From Tubulanus polymorphus (lineage: Eukaryota; Nemertea; Palaeonemertea; Tubulaniformes; Tubulanidae), in NCBI RefSeq assembly GCF_964204645.1, contig NC_134028.1:21860153-21924152 (forward strand): DNA of 64,000 nt. Reading direction: 5' to 3'. Positions 23,220-35,184 of the stretch are shown piece by piece. The number at the start of each line of letters is the position of its first letter. Position 1 is the first letter of the stretch. The notes under the pieces are model-generated. The model was given only the letters and a program-made list of their open reading frames with translations. It was not told the DNA's origin and did no database searches. The position numbers and the translations under genes were made by a program.

Positions 23220-24823
23220 TTAGTTATCGTTTTCGCGAGTTTTGAAGGTCAATTTGAACACCAGGTCCGGATAGGGTTCCTTGCAGCACGGGTAATATTT
23301 CGTATTTTTGACGGCGCTAGTCTTCATAATTTCGTATCTGTGGTCAGGAATATAATCGGTCGTATCGATTAATTCTTTACCGTCGAAGAAATTCACATCC
23401 AACTACAAAATAGAAAGGAGTTGATTGATAACTAAACTAAATTAAACATCGTTTGATATTCGGCTCAGTAAAATGCCTATGCACGTACTCTATTATCAAT
23501 TTCTTCATACAAACATGTCATGCCTCATTTCATGTATCATATCAACTGTTTAATAGTTTTATGTTTTTGCGTATAGACACCACTTGGCTTGGTCCAAAGT
23601 TGTTACAGCCTGTGGGCTGTGTGACTGCTCCCTCACTTATTTATGTAAACTCTGCATATACTTTTTCATTTCAGTATTAGATAATGGTAGCTAGCATGGG
23701 TGGTTATTAAACGCAGTTTATATACTCTATGATTATGCGATGAATATCAAATATAGGTCCGCATCTATTGAAACACAGTTTACTCACTAGAAAACCGTCG
23801 TATGTCCATGAACCGAACTTCAATGCACAAGAAGTAGTTTCACCCTGGTTACCGGAACATAGACTCACTATCAGAACCGGTGGGATCCACAACACCTCAC
23901 CGCCATATGACACAACTGCCATGGTGTGTTCGGTTATTTTCATTCCACCATAACCATTAACATTAGCCCTAATAATAAAATACCGATATACGAGTTTTGA
24001 TAAGCGTCACATTTCTAAACGAAAGTTTTGTTAATTTCGGCTACGCACTTGTTGTACAGGACGATGTCCGGTTGCCAAATGTAATGAATTGGAATTCTAA
24101 TATCTTTAATACCATCGAACTCTGCCGGGTCCCATTTCAAAAACTCATCCTTCCAACTCTGAAACAGTATCATGCATTAGCCATCGAGTCTTAGATTGAT
24201 AAGACAGATGAACGCTATTAAACTCACCATTCGAAGCCATGCATTCAACGACAAAGCTGATAGCTCATGGTTCTGAAATCAATATGACAGGCAATAGGAT
24301 TATATACGATAGAATCGGATTAGTATCATCGGACCACTCGAGATGAAACTACAAACTAACCATTTCACTTATATGAATTAAAGCTAATCCGACATCGACT
24401 TTCATCGTCTCGTTTGGTTGTTTTACAGGTCGAGCAATTTTACCTGCTCTTTCGTAGCGATCTCTTATTGATTTGATCAACTTCGCTTCAGGGTTCATTA
24501 ATTCCACTAAATTTCATCAAAAATTATATGAAATCATGTGTTAGATTACATATTTTGTAATCAGGTAATTTAGTTATATTCGAAACTTAATTCTAAAGAA
24601 AGTATTGACAATAAAAACCTATTGTAAGACATGTACGCATTTCATTTTTGCGAATAAAAAGAAAAAAATATATATATTCAGCGCCAGTTTCATTTACCGA
24701 GAGTCCATTGACTGTGGCCCGAATCAGCCGGCACATATCAGATCGTTAGATTGGAACTGGAATTATCCCACCTGATACAAAACAGCCCAGAAAAATGAGT
24801 AATCCGACCGTTGTGACTGCCAT
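23220..24823 (-). CDS. Acetylcholine-binding protein, array copy 4
   Basis: Compact six-exon copy: 24772-24823, 24361-24506, 24228-24272, 24049-24158, 23788-23968 and 23220-23402, giving 238 residues. Loop A reads [10 protein letters not shown], with glutamine where the other copies have lysine. Loops B and C are intact ([17 protein letters not shown]). The Cys-loop is 9 residues with serine after the first cysteine instead of proline. An asparagine replaces tyrosine near the start of the fifth exon (ANVNGYGG against AYINGYGG in copy 1). It is the most 5' gene of the array in transcription order, next to the relic at 25110. Confidence 0.9.
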
Positions 24824-25109
24824 CGTGGAAGCAAGCTTAAAACGTCTGCCCCACACACTCTGTCAATTTCAAATAAACCCCCGGTAGACCCAGTTTATAG
24901 ATATGTTTTTGGAGACTCTTCTTTTTTCACATGCGGTCGTGCTATTTCGCAATTTAGAGGAAATTGGATCGCATTTGACCTACAAATTACCGTTAATGAT
25001 CTGATTACAACTATTCACAATTTAGCGATAGAAATGTCGGATGGATATTTGTCAGCTTGTTTTCTGTTTATAAGCACCACAACATTTACAAAAATATATT
25101 CATTGTCGA

Positions 25110-25260
25110 CCTGAAATATCTCACCTGATTCAAAACAGCTTAAGGCCTAGTCCAACAACCATTGTAACTGCCTTTACGGAAGCAAGTTTAGAGCGGCTTT
25201 TTCACACTGTGTCAATCTCCTCAAATAAACCTGTCAGCCACAGTTCATAGTCGTGTTAGT
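25110..25260 (-). pseudogene. Dead first exon of a fifth AChBP copy
   Basis: This aligns with the signal-peptide exon and its upstream flank in copies 1-4 (CTCACCTGAT at the donor, CAAATAAACC upstream). The start codon is replaced by AAG, and an in-frame TGA precedes the donor. No later exons are found nearby, so it is the remnant of a lost copy. Confidence 0.75.
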
Positions 25261-26097
25261 TTTCTACCCAGTAAATTATGGTAATTACATCTTTGTGATA
25301 TATAATCATCCATAATCAATGCAAGAAATGTCGAATATGTGTCAGATTGCCATATCACCACACACGTAACAATCATCGATAGAACATTTTGACAAGCAAT
25401 TATGATCCACGGCCCAGACAATGTAAATAAAAAAGGTTATGTACCAGTTTTCACTTGGCCGTCCAAGGTCGACCCTATCAAATGGTAAAATCGGAAAAAC
25501 GTTAAAAATTTTTTTCTGCATACGGTGGTCTTAGGTATCATTTATAGCCGCGGTGTTTTGCCTCAAAGATGGCTGTAGTCTGGTATACATTTTCCAGGGT
25601 TACCGCATCGCCAGACGAAAGATTCGATCATTGGGTGACGATGTGGCCGAATCGGAGAACGTGCGCCGAAAACTGGAAAGAACGGTGCGGTTTGAAGCGA
25701 GCATTATTCCGTGTATCGGCTCGGATTAATGACGACCGCGGTTCTGCGATCTAGTAAAAATGTGGTGGCATAAGAGACGGTGGTGTTAAGTGACACGTTC
25801 ATAATTTTGCCAGTCCGTTGGCGATGACTTGCCTGGAAAAGGTGACGGGGAATCGGTCCGGACCAGCGATCGAGGAGAAAATGTGCTTCTTTGAAAGACT
25901 GGCAAATCTTAGGTCTAATGGGGCACCCGCAAAACCAGCTATCCAGTTAGATGGCGTGACGAGCAGTAGGTTGCTCGTTTGCAAAATCAGTTCATTTTCA
26001 ATGAACTTTGAACTGGATTTTTAGACTCCTGAATCCATCCATATACTATCACAGGACTCACCAAATATGAAATACTTTCATTCTTCTAATCAGATAT

Positions 26098-26260
26098 CGA
26101 TATATTTTTCATAGATAATTGATTCATTTAAGAGAAAAGTTCATTCAGATTTAATTGAAATGTAGAAGGAAATCGAACGCGGACGACCAACTATCTACTA
26201 GCGAACCTGGCGGATTCTCGCCTGCCATGAGTCGAATCCTCGATTGCCACAGTAGCACTG
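26098..26260. repeat. Dispersed repeat, inverted copy at about 12225-12345
   Basis: The segment holding TAATTGAAATGTAGAAG, GAAATCGAACGCGGACGAC and ATCCTCGATTGCCACA is present in reverse complement inside the 3' part of AChBP copy 1 (about 12225-12345, intron 4). A fainter match is near 55745-55805. No terminal repeats were identified. Confidence 0.6.
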
Positions 26261-26525
26261 CGGGTACCCCAATGTGTAGAACTGTAAAATATCAAATCCG
26301 TATTGGTCGTTATTTGGTTTTTTTGCATCAAATAGAAAGGTGTCGAATCGCTTTTGATGAATTCATGTAAAAATCTACGGTACATCTTTATATATGTAAA
26401 AATGTACGTGGAATGGTTTTTCGCTGTCCAGCAAACTGTAAATAACTTTTCATTGAGAAAATGTGAATTTACTCGTTCTCGTATATTGATGCTTATGAAC
26501 GTATCTCGTATATTGATGCTTTTTT

Positions 26526-26541
26526 GGGGGGGGGGGGGGGG
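26526..26541 (+). repeat. G16 homopolymer
   Basis: Sixteen G in a row after a T run, in the 3' flank of the GPCR gene. A similar T6-G11 tract is at 38133-38149. Length may be unreliable in sequencing. Confidence 0.9.
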
Positions 26542-26610
26542 TCATGTGAACGAATGCTCCAACCATTGCCCGTGGCCACCAGTGGGCCAACAGAATAACA
26601 CGCGTAATAT

Positions 26611-27720
26611 TTACTGAACGAAATAATGAACGAGAAAAAATCGTTTTGCTTTTTTTTTGAAAAGGCTATTAGTTGAACAATACACGACAAAATTCAACGA
26701 CGAATCTAAAATGGTCAGTAGAATTCCGATTTTTCTCATAACCATCTTAGAATCTCGTGAAATGCTAGGCTTTAATCCCATTCGCGTTTCGTGATAACCA
26801 ACGAGACGATCCATCGAAGCGGGAATTTCGAAAACAATGTACATCAAAACGATACAAACAACCATCTTTAAAATCTTTTGCTCTTTAGAACCGATCATGG
26901 ACGAATCGTTCGATGATCTTTTCCGTGCGTATCGATTTCCTAGAATCAATATGACCAACGCGATGTTTATCAATGCTAGTGTAACGAATGGCGCTATAAC
27001 GCACATGAACATATAAGTATGGAATGTAAACGCGTATGCGATACCAGCATCATAATTGAAAGGAGTTCGAATGGGTTTCGATCCAAATGCCCCCATAGTG
27101 TACAGCGAAGCATGTGCAAAGCAATGCCAGGAAGCTCTACCTGGAAGGTAAAGAGGAAAAAAATAAGGCCAGTTACAAAGGAATGCCGAGACGAAGAAAT
27201 TAAAAACGACCAAGCAATTGATTTGGGTTTTAGCCCAAAACCGTTTGAAATACAGCGGACTCGCGACGACGAGCAATCTTTCGAAATTCAATATGACGAC
27301 GCACCAGTTTCTGGCCATTTGAAACGTAAAGAAAAACGGCAGCACCCAAATGATAATTTCGTGTCCAAAATACCAATCGTCGTACCTGTGAATATTCTCG
27401 AAGAGCCAGACGTAAATTATGATAGTTCGTAGTGGAAACAGTAGAAAAACTGCGATTAGAAAAAGCAAATCAAACCAGGCTAGAATCATCAGGGTCAGAT
27501 ACGCGTCGTTATCAATACGGCGAAAAACTGTGATCGTAGCTGAATTGAGAACGATTCCCAGAAGCGACGCGGGCAAGTATGCTATCGTGTACATGTAGAC
27601 GCTGAAAGTATACTGCCACCTGACCGGCTGGTCGCAAACTGAAGACGTTGTCAGTTCTACAGTCGTTGTTGTCACATTGCCTTGATGTGCTTCGAGCGCT
27701 TGCGGTGTTGTCGCGTTCAT
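26611..27720 (-). CDS. Class A GPCR, FMRFamide-receptor-like
   Basis: Single-exon 369-residue rhodopsin-family receptor. The N-terminus has Asn-X-Ser/Thr sites (N2, N15). Seven hydrophobic segments follow, starting at about residue 38. Helix 2 holds LMILAWFDLLF with the conserved aspartate. Helix 3 ends NFERLL, replacing DRY. Helix 6 has VLMYIVFEIPAS, with proline. Helix 7 has LDSSLNFVVYC in place of NPxxY. This pattern resembles the large lophotrochozoan FMRFamide-receptor-like orphan group, and the ligand cannot be named. The start ATG 27718-27720 gives the only N-terminus before helix 1. Confidence 0.85.
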   Translation of the reverse strand: MNATTPQALEAHQGNVTTTTVELTTSSVCDQPVRWQYTFSVYMYTIAYLPASLLGIVLNSATITVFRRIDNDAYLTLMILAWFDLLFLIAVFLLFPLRTIIIYVWLFENIHRYDDWYFGHEIIIWVLPFFFTFQMARNWCVVILNFERLLVVASPLYFKRFWAKTQINCLVVFNFFVSAFLCNWPYFFPLYLPGRASWHCFAHASLYTMGAFGSKPIRTPFNYDAGIAYAFTFHTYMFMCVIAPFVTLALINIALVILILGNRYARKRSSNDSSMIGSKEQKILKMVVCIVLMYIVFEIPASMDRLVGYHETRMGLKPSISRDSKMVMRKIGILLTILDSSLNFVVYCSTNSLFKKKAKRFFLVHYFVQ

Positions 27721-28613
27721 AGTCGGTGACCTGGCGATGATTTTAATTCCGATCCAATTAATTTACAGCTGAGTATTCTATAACAGCATAAAATAAATAG
27801 AAACGCAACCTGTCATTCTATTTTTTGCCGATACCTTAAAAATGTAGGAAACTAATTTAATGAGGTTCGGTTTACATTGAACATTCCTAATTGAAAATTG
27901 ACGATTTCTCTATGAAATGTGATACAATTTCGCATTCAAACCGCACTCTATTGATGATTAGACATTAGAAGCCATCAGAGCAGATCATGGCATCAGCCTC
28001 ATATGAAATAAAACGTGCAACGCTAAACAAAGCGAAAAGGTCGAATTAAAAAGCCATAGAAACGATACGTAAGTTCTACGCCTACTTGGTAATTACACTG
28101 AACGGACAAGCCGGTAGAGTTATTTGTTAAAGAGATGAAAGTCGTAACATTAGCGGAGTTTTCTGGGATGCAGGCGCGACCTAGCATCGGCAAGCGAGGA
28201 TTAATATATTGAATTCGAATTGAATTGGTTCGAGATTGAGACTTTTTGTGACATGGTACATTACATTGCCAACCGCGGCAAGCGAGTTCAAGATGGCCGC
28301 GCCCATGAATCGCACTGATTTGTCAGTGGATAGTGTTTCGCTTCGGTTTTTAGCTGGCACTCCTTTAAACGAGGTATTTCGTAGTACTAATATGTAATAG
28401 ATGAAATCTAAGTGACGGACACTTCGTCACAGCTTGATTTAACTTTTTATACTAGGCTAACAAATCATTTCGATTCGAAAACAACCTCTTGTGTATTGTG
28501 CATGTAGTATTTTGAGTGTATAACGAAATACGCTCAAAATATTGTCAGTGACTAGGAACACAGAGACAATTAATTGTTGTCAATCCCATGGAACTGGAAA
28601 GTAACTTTGATAA
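27721..28613. other. Non-coding upstream of the GPCR
   Basis: No gene. GGCAAGCGAGGA at 28189-28200 is followed by a TTGAATTCGAATTGAATTGG tail like the 3' end of the LINE at 30401, so a small retroelement may end here at about 28226. Confidence 0.5.
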
Positions 28614-28824
28614 GGTAAAAGTGCAGATCCGCACCTCTCGTGATTGATGCAATCTGCTGAATGACAGAATCCTGGCTAAAATCTTTCTACTCTCGTGACG
28701 ATATCTTAAAATTAACCAATGGCAATGTACTGAATTGCTGATGACATTTTGAATCTTAAACAATGATATTTAACGTAATTGATTGAACCGTTTACGCGGA
28801 GAGGTGCGGATCTGCACTTTTACC
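28614..28824. mobile_element. Mutator-like MITE with 9 bp target duplication
   Basis: Perfect 26 bp inverted terminal repeats, 28614-28639 and 28799-28824, begin GGTAAAAGTGCAGATCCGCA. The 9 bp sequence CTTTGATAA flanks both sides (28605-28613 and 28825-28833). A 9 bp duplication is typical of Mutator-like elements. The 211 bp body has no coding capacity. A truncated copy is at 9535. Confidence 0.85.
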
Positions 28825-28833
28825 CTTTGATAA

Positions 28834-29559
28834 AATTTTTTTCATATTGAAATTGTACTTTGGGCCCAAAGCATATCAATTCTTAGATAAAACTTGGAAA
28901 AATTAAAAATAATGCCAGAGAGTTGGGGGAGGGGGAAGACGATGACACTGCAACTCTAAGTTTGATTAATTTCTGGTTAAAGAAAATTTAGGCTTTTAAG
29001 ATAATGAAATTCAATTTTCTGCCAGAAAAAAGACTTGACCTAATTTCCCAACTGAATTATTTAAATTGATATTAATTTTTGGTCTTTGGCTAACCCGTGG
29101 CACTGTTTGTCACTACCTACTATTTCGATTTAGATTAGTGTATCAAGAATTATTCGATGGTTTAAACCACTTTGCAAAACCACTGTAACCCGACATTTCG
29201 AAGTGAAACTGAGTCAGACTGAGACTGGTTTTTTGCAAGATTGAAGAATTTTGACCTGGTTGTTAATTTAGAAATTAGCACCATTCGAAAACAAAAGGAC
29301 AAGAAGATAACTACAAATTTTTTAATTACGGAGAAAAATGGAAGACGCGTTAAAATGCATCAATCGGAAAATTATTTTCTGCCAGAAAGAATCGAATTAA
29401 TTGATTATCAGCAGGAAAATTCAAATGTCAATACAAAAATTGATTTCTCTTACGAAAAATATTAATTTGTTTCTAATCCTCCGGTAATGTCGAGTACCGG
29501 GAATCTACGGCTCAAGTAAATAAGCAGTGCACGTGGCTAGCGGTACCGAATTCCTTATT
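28834..29559. other. Non-coding, no gene seen
   Basis: AT-rich sequence with one open frame (29241-29465) that has no family resemblance. Confidence 0.5.
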
Positions 29560-30401
29560 TGGTGAAAAGCTCCGCTCCTACAAACTTTTCAAGGAGCGTT
29601 TTTGTTTAGAAAATTACATCGTTTCTGTACCTTTTGTTAAGAGGAAAGAATTTACCAAATTCAGAATCAGTTCTCACCACCTACAAATTGAATCAGACAG
29701 ATATGCACGACCCAAAATCCCTGTGGCAAATAGAATTTGTTTACTGTGTAAATCTGTCTCCAGTACTATTGGTCAGGTGGAAGATGAAAAACACTTTATT
29801 TTAGACTGTTCCACGCTAAATTCGAAGAGAGTTCTTTTTTTGGATAAAATCCGAGAGTTCGTTGATTTCGACGCTCTCTCATCTGCGTTACAATTTTGCT
29901 TCCTGTCGTCATATAATTCAAACGACAGCGAAATAGGGAACATAGTTTGTGATCTAGTAAATTCTTTAATTTCGGAACGAGATTGTATTTTGAAATCCTT
30001 GTAGACTCTCGGGTCTATCAATTCGATTGTATCATTCGGCTGTTTCTTGCTCTGTTCGGTTTTTGTTTTTGTTTGTTTGTCTGTTTGCTGTTTGGATTGT
30101 ATGATGTAAATGACTATATTGTATACTGTATGCTGCGGTAACCTCTCATCCTCGCCTGACCGTCTCTCCCGCCGAAGCTCATTCATTGATTCGGCTAGGT
30201 CGTCGGACCCTGGCAAGCGAGGATGAGGCAATTGTATTGTATGTATACCCTACCGGTCTCTTCTTGTGCTCGTTTTTTTGTTTGTTTGTTTTTTGTATTA
30301 CACTTTCTATATTTTTGTACTGTGTATTGCTTTATTGTACTTCTGCTACCGATAATGTTATGTAACATTAAGGATCAATAAAGTTATTGAATTGAATTGA
30401 A
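29560..30401 (+). mobile_element. 5'-truncated LINE 3' end with zinc-knuckle domain
   Basis: The frame from about 29566 to TAG 30002-30004 reads through FKERFCLENY and RYARPKIPVANRICLLCK to EDEKHFILDC. This C-x2-C-x(n)-H-x4-C pattern is the C-terminal zinc knuckle found after the reverse transcriptase in many invertebrate LINEs. The 3' UTR (30005-30401) has T/G-rich runs and a hairpin built on CATCCTCGC / GGCAAGCGAGGATG (about 30148-30228). It ends with AATAAAG and tandem TTGAA units at about 30380-30401, a usual LINE 3' tail. No reverse-transcriptase domain remains. Confidence 0.75.
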
Positions 30402-31739
30402 TTGGTGAAAGAAGGGGCGGAGACTAATGTTGTTGCCGACCGCGATGTTGCTGCTGCTGCTGCTCGAGCGAGACCGATCGGCGATCCGCCGCGCAGCCGT
30501 GAAATTTTAAGCAAATCGTACGACTCAGTCTAACGCGACTCTCATCGCTGTTTAAGAGTCATTTAATTTGATAAAATAATTAAATATTTCAGTGCTGCGG
30601 CTGCTGCGCTAGAGCGTAATTCTCCGGGATTCGAACCCGTGCGCGGTGCCGGACCGGCCGGGCGCGTTTGTTATTATGAATTCGGTCTGGTTGCTAAGGG
30701 AATTTCAGCTACTTTGAATACGTTCGATCAACGCGGTTCATTGTTAAACGATTCAACGATCCAATCTTGGTCGAAATTTCACGAAATAAATACATTCTGA
30801 AATCACCCGATCCAAAAGTTGCCGGATTTTAGTTACTTCGCTGCCGGATTTTAGTATGACGTAATTCTACTTCCGATTTCCCCATGAACTTCAAACCGGA
30901 CGTACTCTGACGTCATTTTTTTCTGAGCTCAGACCACTATTCCAAAATGTTCTATATCCTATAGTAAAAACAAGAAATTCGAGAGTTTAGTTCATATATA
31001 AGCGCGTAAATTCAGGGGAAATCCTGCTTATGGCTCATAGGCCAGCATCTTAGCTACGCATTGAAGTGGTTTTCGCCCCACATACCCAACCTAACTTTTG
31101 AAATAATCAAACCTTTAGAAAGGAGGGGTATCCCAGTACAGGTATGCCAGTACATCCGAGCCAAATATCTAAGGGAATCCCCCACCGTGTTTGGTACCCT
31201 TACTCCAAGCAAAAAAAGTCCAGGGAATCCCTTATTTCATCATCGATCTGTCTCTCAGGATCAATGGATTTCATACATATAACCGAAATTCGTTACCTAT
31301 CCCATTTGCAGAAATTATGGCAACATTTATGGGGGACCTCTTCTTCACTCTAGGTACTATTTTTGGGGTCCGGCCCTACGCATCTTACGCATCTTCGAGC
31401 TACTAACCTAATTGTGGTCTGATGCCTTCTGACTTTGTCAATAAGTCAGAATCGGTTAAGAAGACACTTTCTAGAATCCACATATACGCGTTTATCAAAG
31501 GGACGTCCTCCGGGCGCCTGCGGCGCCCGGCGTCCGTCGATCAAATAGAAGTAAAAAATTCCAGATTAATATGGAATACCTCAAGGGCCATACGGCTTAC
31601 GAGTTACGTTTTACGAGTTACTAGTAAAATAGTAAAGCACCACAGATTAAACCTATACAGATCGAGCAATCTACCAATGAATTAAAGGAAAATGAAAATA
31701 ATAGCAACGAGACTGAAGCCATTGGTGAGAACTATCTTA
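30402..31739. other. Locally GC-rich non-coding stretch
   Basis: About 30410-30670 is unusually GC- and CpG-rich, with GCTGCTGCTGCTGCTC and GCTGCGGCTGCTGCG runs, and could be a promoter or repeat. Near 31510 a GGGCGCCTGCGGCGCCC palindrome is seen. At 31595-31622 a TTACGTTTTACGAGTTACT motif recurs at about 34655, on the other side of the LINE. No gene seen. Confidence 0.4.
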
Positions 31740-34330
31740 TATGTATATATACAAATGCAGACTGCCTGATGAACAAAAAGTTGGAGTAAAGTCTATTAGT
31801 AAAAAGGAGAGACCTGACCTACTGTGCCACCGAAGTCAATCCAAAATCGACACGCTTCCAACCGTGCGATAACAACATGATATTCGAAGGTAGTGAGAAC
31901 TATGACATATACTCAAATGTAGAAAACCCGGTAGTTAGAGGCATTGGTCTTCACGTGAAAAAATGTCTAAAATCTACTGAGCCTAACTCAAAACTGCCTG
32001 AAGGAGTGGGATTCCAGGAAGCCATCTGGGTTGAAATAGAAATGGACAAATCTCAAAGGCCCCTGTTAGTGGGATGCATGTACAGAAGTCCCAGTAGCAA
32101 TTATCAAAACAATGAGGCGCTACACAATACAATTAGGAGATTAGGAAATATGAGAGAGCACCAACTCCTTCTCTGTGGGGACTTCAATTTTCCGGAAATT
32201 AATTGGGACAACTTGTCAACGGCAGTACGGTCCGTAAACCACGAAGCCTCAAAATTCTTAGAAAGTTGTCAAGATGCCTTTTTAACACAAAACATCTTAC
32301 AGCCAACTAGACATAGAATTAACCAACAGAAGAATATACTGGACCTGGTATTTACATTTTCATCCGACGAGATTGAAAACACCCAATATCTCCCGCCATT
32401 AGGAAAAAGTGACCATCTTTGCCTGAGATTCAACATAAATTCGACTCCGAAAAAGCTGAAAATAGATAGATGCACTAGGAAGAATTATAACAGAGGTGAC
32501 TTTGTAAAGATAAGTGAGAAATTGACACAGGATTTACCAGTGAACGACTTGGAGGAACTTGATGTAGAACAATGTTGGTGAAAGATTAAATCCTCTATCA
32601 TCGAAGCAGAAAACTTGTTTGTACCATCAAGCAAAAATGCTGGGCAAAAAACACACTGTGGATGAACCGCAACACAATGAGTAAAATAAGGAAAAAGCGC
32701 AAGGCCTGGAGCAAGTACCTCCGACATCATAGACAAGAAGATTATGACACCTATACCCAAGCAAGTAACGCTGCACGTAGGGAAACCAGAAAAGCGATGA
32801 AGCAATTTGAGAAGAACATTGCAAAAGAAGCAAAGAAATATCCTAAGGCCTTCTGGAAATACTGTAGATCGAAGACAGTCACCAGAAGTAATATCCCGGA
32901 CCAAGAGTATAGTATCAACGGTACAACTAAGAAAACTGCAAACAACCACAAAAAAGTCGAGGTGTTTAACACCTACTTTGCCGGGTTATTTACAAAGGAG
33001 GATATAACATATATACCATGCTCAGGAGCATCACCTCCATAACCAGTATAGAGATAACTCCAGAAACCGTGGCAAAGAAGCTTAAAGCACTTCCCATAAA
33101 CAAAGCAATGGGTCCCGATCAAATACACTCCAGGATTTTACATTAGGCAGCAGATACGCTTTCGGTTAGTCTTGCCCACCTATTTGATAAGACCCTAAAA
33201 GCTGGTAAGATACCTGGGAACTGGAAAGAGGCCCACGTGAAGCCGATACATAAAAAAGGCACTAAGAGTAAGGCTGAAAACTTCAGGCCAGTGAGTCTAA
33301 CCAGCTGTGTATGCAAAGTAATGGAGTCGATCGTGAGGGACAAGGTGATGTTACATCTCCTTGATAATAATATAATTTCACCTGATCAACATGGATTTGT
33401 TAAGGGTAAATCGACCAATACACAGCTAGTTGAAACCCTAAATGACTGGACGACTTATCTTGACAACAACGAAACATTTGATGTGGTATTTCTCGACTTT
33501 AAAAAAGCCTTTGACAAGGTCGCACATAAAAGACTGCTCAAGAAGGTAGAAAATTACGGAATAAGGGGAAAACTTTTAGATTGGATCAGTGACTTCCTAG
33601 CCAATAGAAAACAGGCTGTTTGTATCGACGGTGATTTATCTGGATGGAAAACTGTAACCAGTGGAGTCCCTCAAGGTAGCGTTCTAGGCCCATTGCTGTT
33701 TGTGATATATATCAATGATCTACCTAGTGGCATCAAAAGTACAATGAAGATGTATGCTGACGACACAAACATATTCAGGCTAATTAGAGATGATAATGAT
33801 GGGAACATCCTTCAACATGATCTGAATATGCTAAGCGAGTGGGCATTAAAGTGGCAAATGCAATTCCATCCAGAGAAATGTATAGTTATGCATTACATAT
33901 ACACCTCAAAGCTGTTACCCCCTGAAGTGAGCCTTCGTCAACTTAGAGGGCATAGTAAGAAACTCAAGAAATTAAGGTCGAAAAAAAAAGTCAGAAGGAT
34001 CTTCTTTACTCAAAGAGTAGTAAACATGTGGAACACCCTCCCCGAAAAAGTGGTATCGGCCACCTCCACAGACTGTTTTAAATCAAGGCTTGATAAATTC
34101 TGGAAAGATAAAATGTATTTATACTAGACTATTTTATTTTATGTTTTTCTTAGATACGGAAATTTGAGGTGAAGTATATAGTTACAAATTGATTTTCATA
34201 CTAACAACTAATTGATGATGACGACCCTAGCTGGAATGGCGTATCCAGGGTGCGTGCCGGTGGGGTGGTTTACTACCCCGTGCGCCTAAATTTGGAAAAG
34301 CTGAAACAAATCACACAGGTGTTGCCGGAT
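31740..34330 (+). mobile_element. Broken CR1/jockey-like LINE (endonuclease plus reverse transcriptase)
   Basis: The APE-type endonuclease starts near 31745 (YTNADCLMNKK), breaks, then reads from about 31830 through LLLCGDFNFPEINW and GKSDHLCLRF to 32581. A linker frame (32662-33042) follows in another phase. The reverse transcriptase reads from about 33040 through an in-frame TAG near 33144 to NFRPVSLTS, FLDFKKAFD, GVPQGSVLGP, MYADDTN and the C-terminal VVNMWNTLPEKVV, stopping at 34127. Between CIVMHY and LRGHSKK the usual thumb and connection region, on the order of a hundred residues, is missing. With frameshifts, a stop and that deletion the copy is dead. 34128-34330 is probable 3' UTR. 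Confidence 0.88.
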
Positions 34331-35184
34331 TAACAGCTGGGTACCAAACTGCTAGGGTTTCGTAAAAAAATGTATCTAATAATTTTCGAGTAATCATTCA
34401 ATCAATCATTGTTAACCAATTCGTCAGATTCAATTTAATGTTTATAGTAAAAGTTATGAAAATTCCAATTACTAATCAAAAGTACTAATCAATGAGTAAA
34501 AAACCATTTTACTAATCATGAGTATAAAATTACTAAAATTAACGATTAACAACAATCGTGTTGATTTTAATTACTAATTCAACGCGTTAACTGAATAACC
34601 AATAGAGAAGGGAGTCTCTGTCTTTCCTTAAACCGGGAAACCTATCAACGTTACGATTTACGTTTTACGAGTTACTTATACATTTCCTACAATACGTTAC
34701 GATTTACGACTAACGTTTTACGAATTACACGTTTTTCACTAATTGGCTTCGGATATCCGAAGCGCGTAATTCAAAGAACGGGTTTCAAAATGAAGTCGAA
34801 TTGTCATTTCAAACAGCATAATAAGAGTAATTTATTGTACATAGTGAATCAATCTCGACTGCAATGGTCTATTATTACAGGGCAGAAAATCTGCGCGTTG
34901 GCCATCTGCTGTGCGAACCTTCTCAAAATCTATAAAATGCTGACAATACATTTCACACTGACTGATGACTGCCCCGTTACGTGAATAACTTTCATAATCG
35001 GAGAGTCCAATTTAAGATCATTCTTATCAATTATCATGGCCAGTTTTAAAACTGTTTATTGACAAAACTACAGGAACCACATGAATAATAAGTCTTCAGC
35101 AAAACACAACAGAGCTCTTACATTTGTAAAGATAAGAGATCCATGGAAATATCAAGTAACATTTTTTTAGACAGGGAATTAGCG
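34331..35184. other. Non-coding, no gene seen
   Basis: AT-rich flank of the LINE. It carries a TTACGATTTACG / TTTTACGAGTTAC cluster at about 34650-34730 that matches 31595-31622 upstream of the LINE. Confidence 0.4.

Noticed and set aside
27019-27432. Plus-strand open frame inside the GPCR
   Set aside because: Antisense shadow of the 26611-27720 receptor. No family resemblance.
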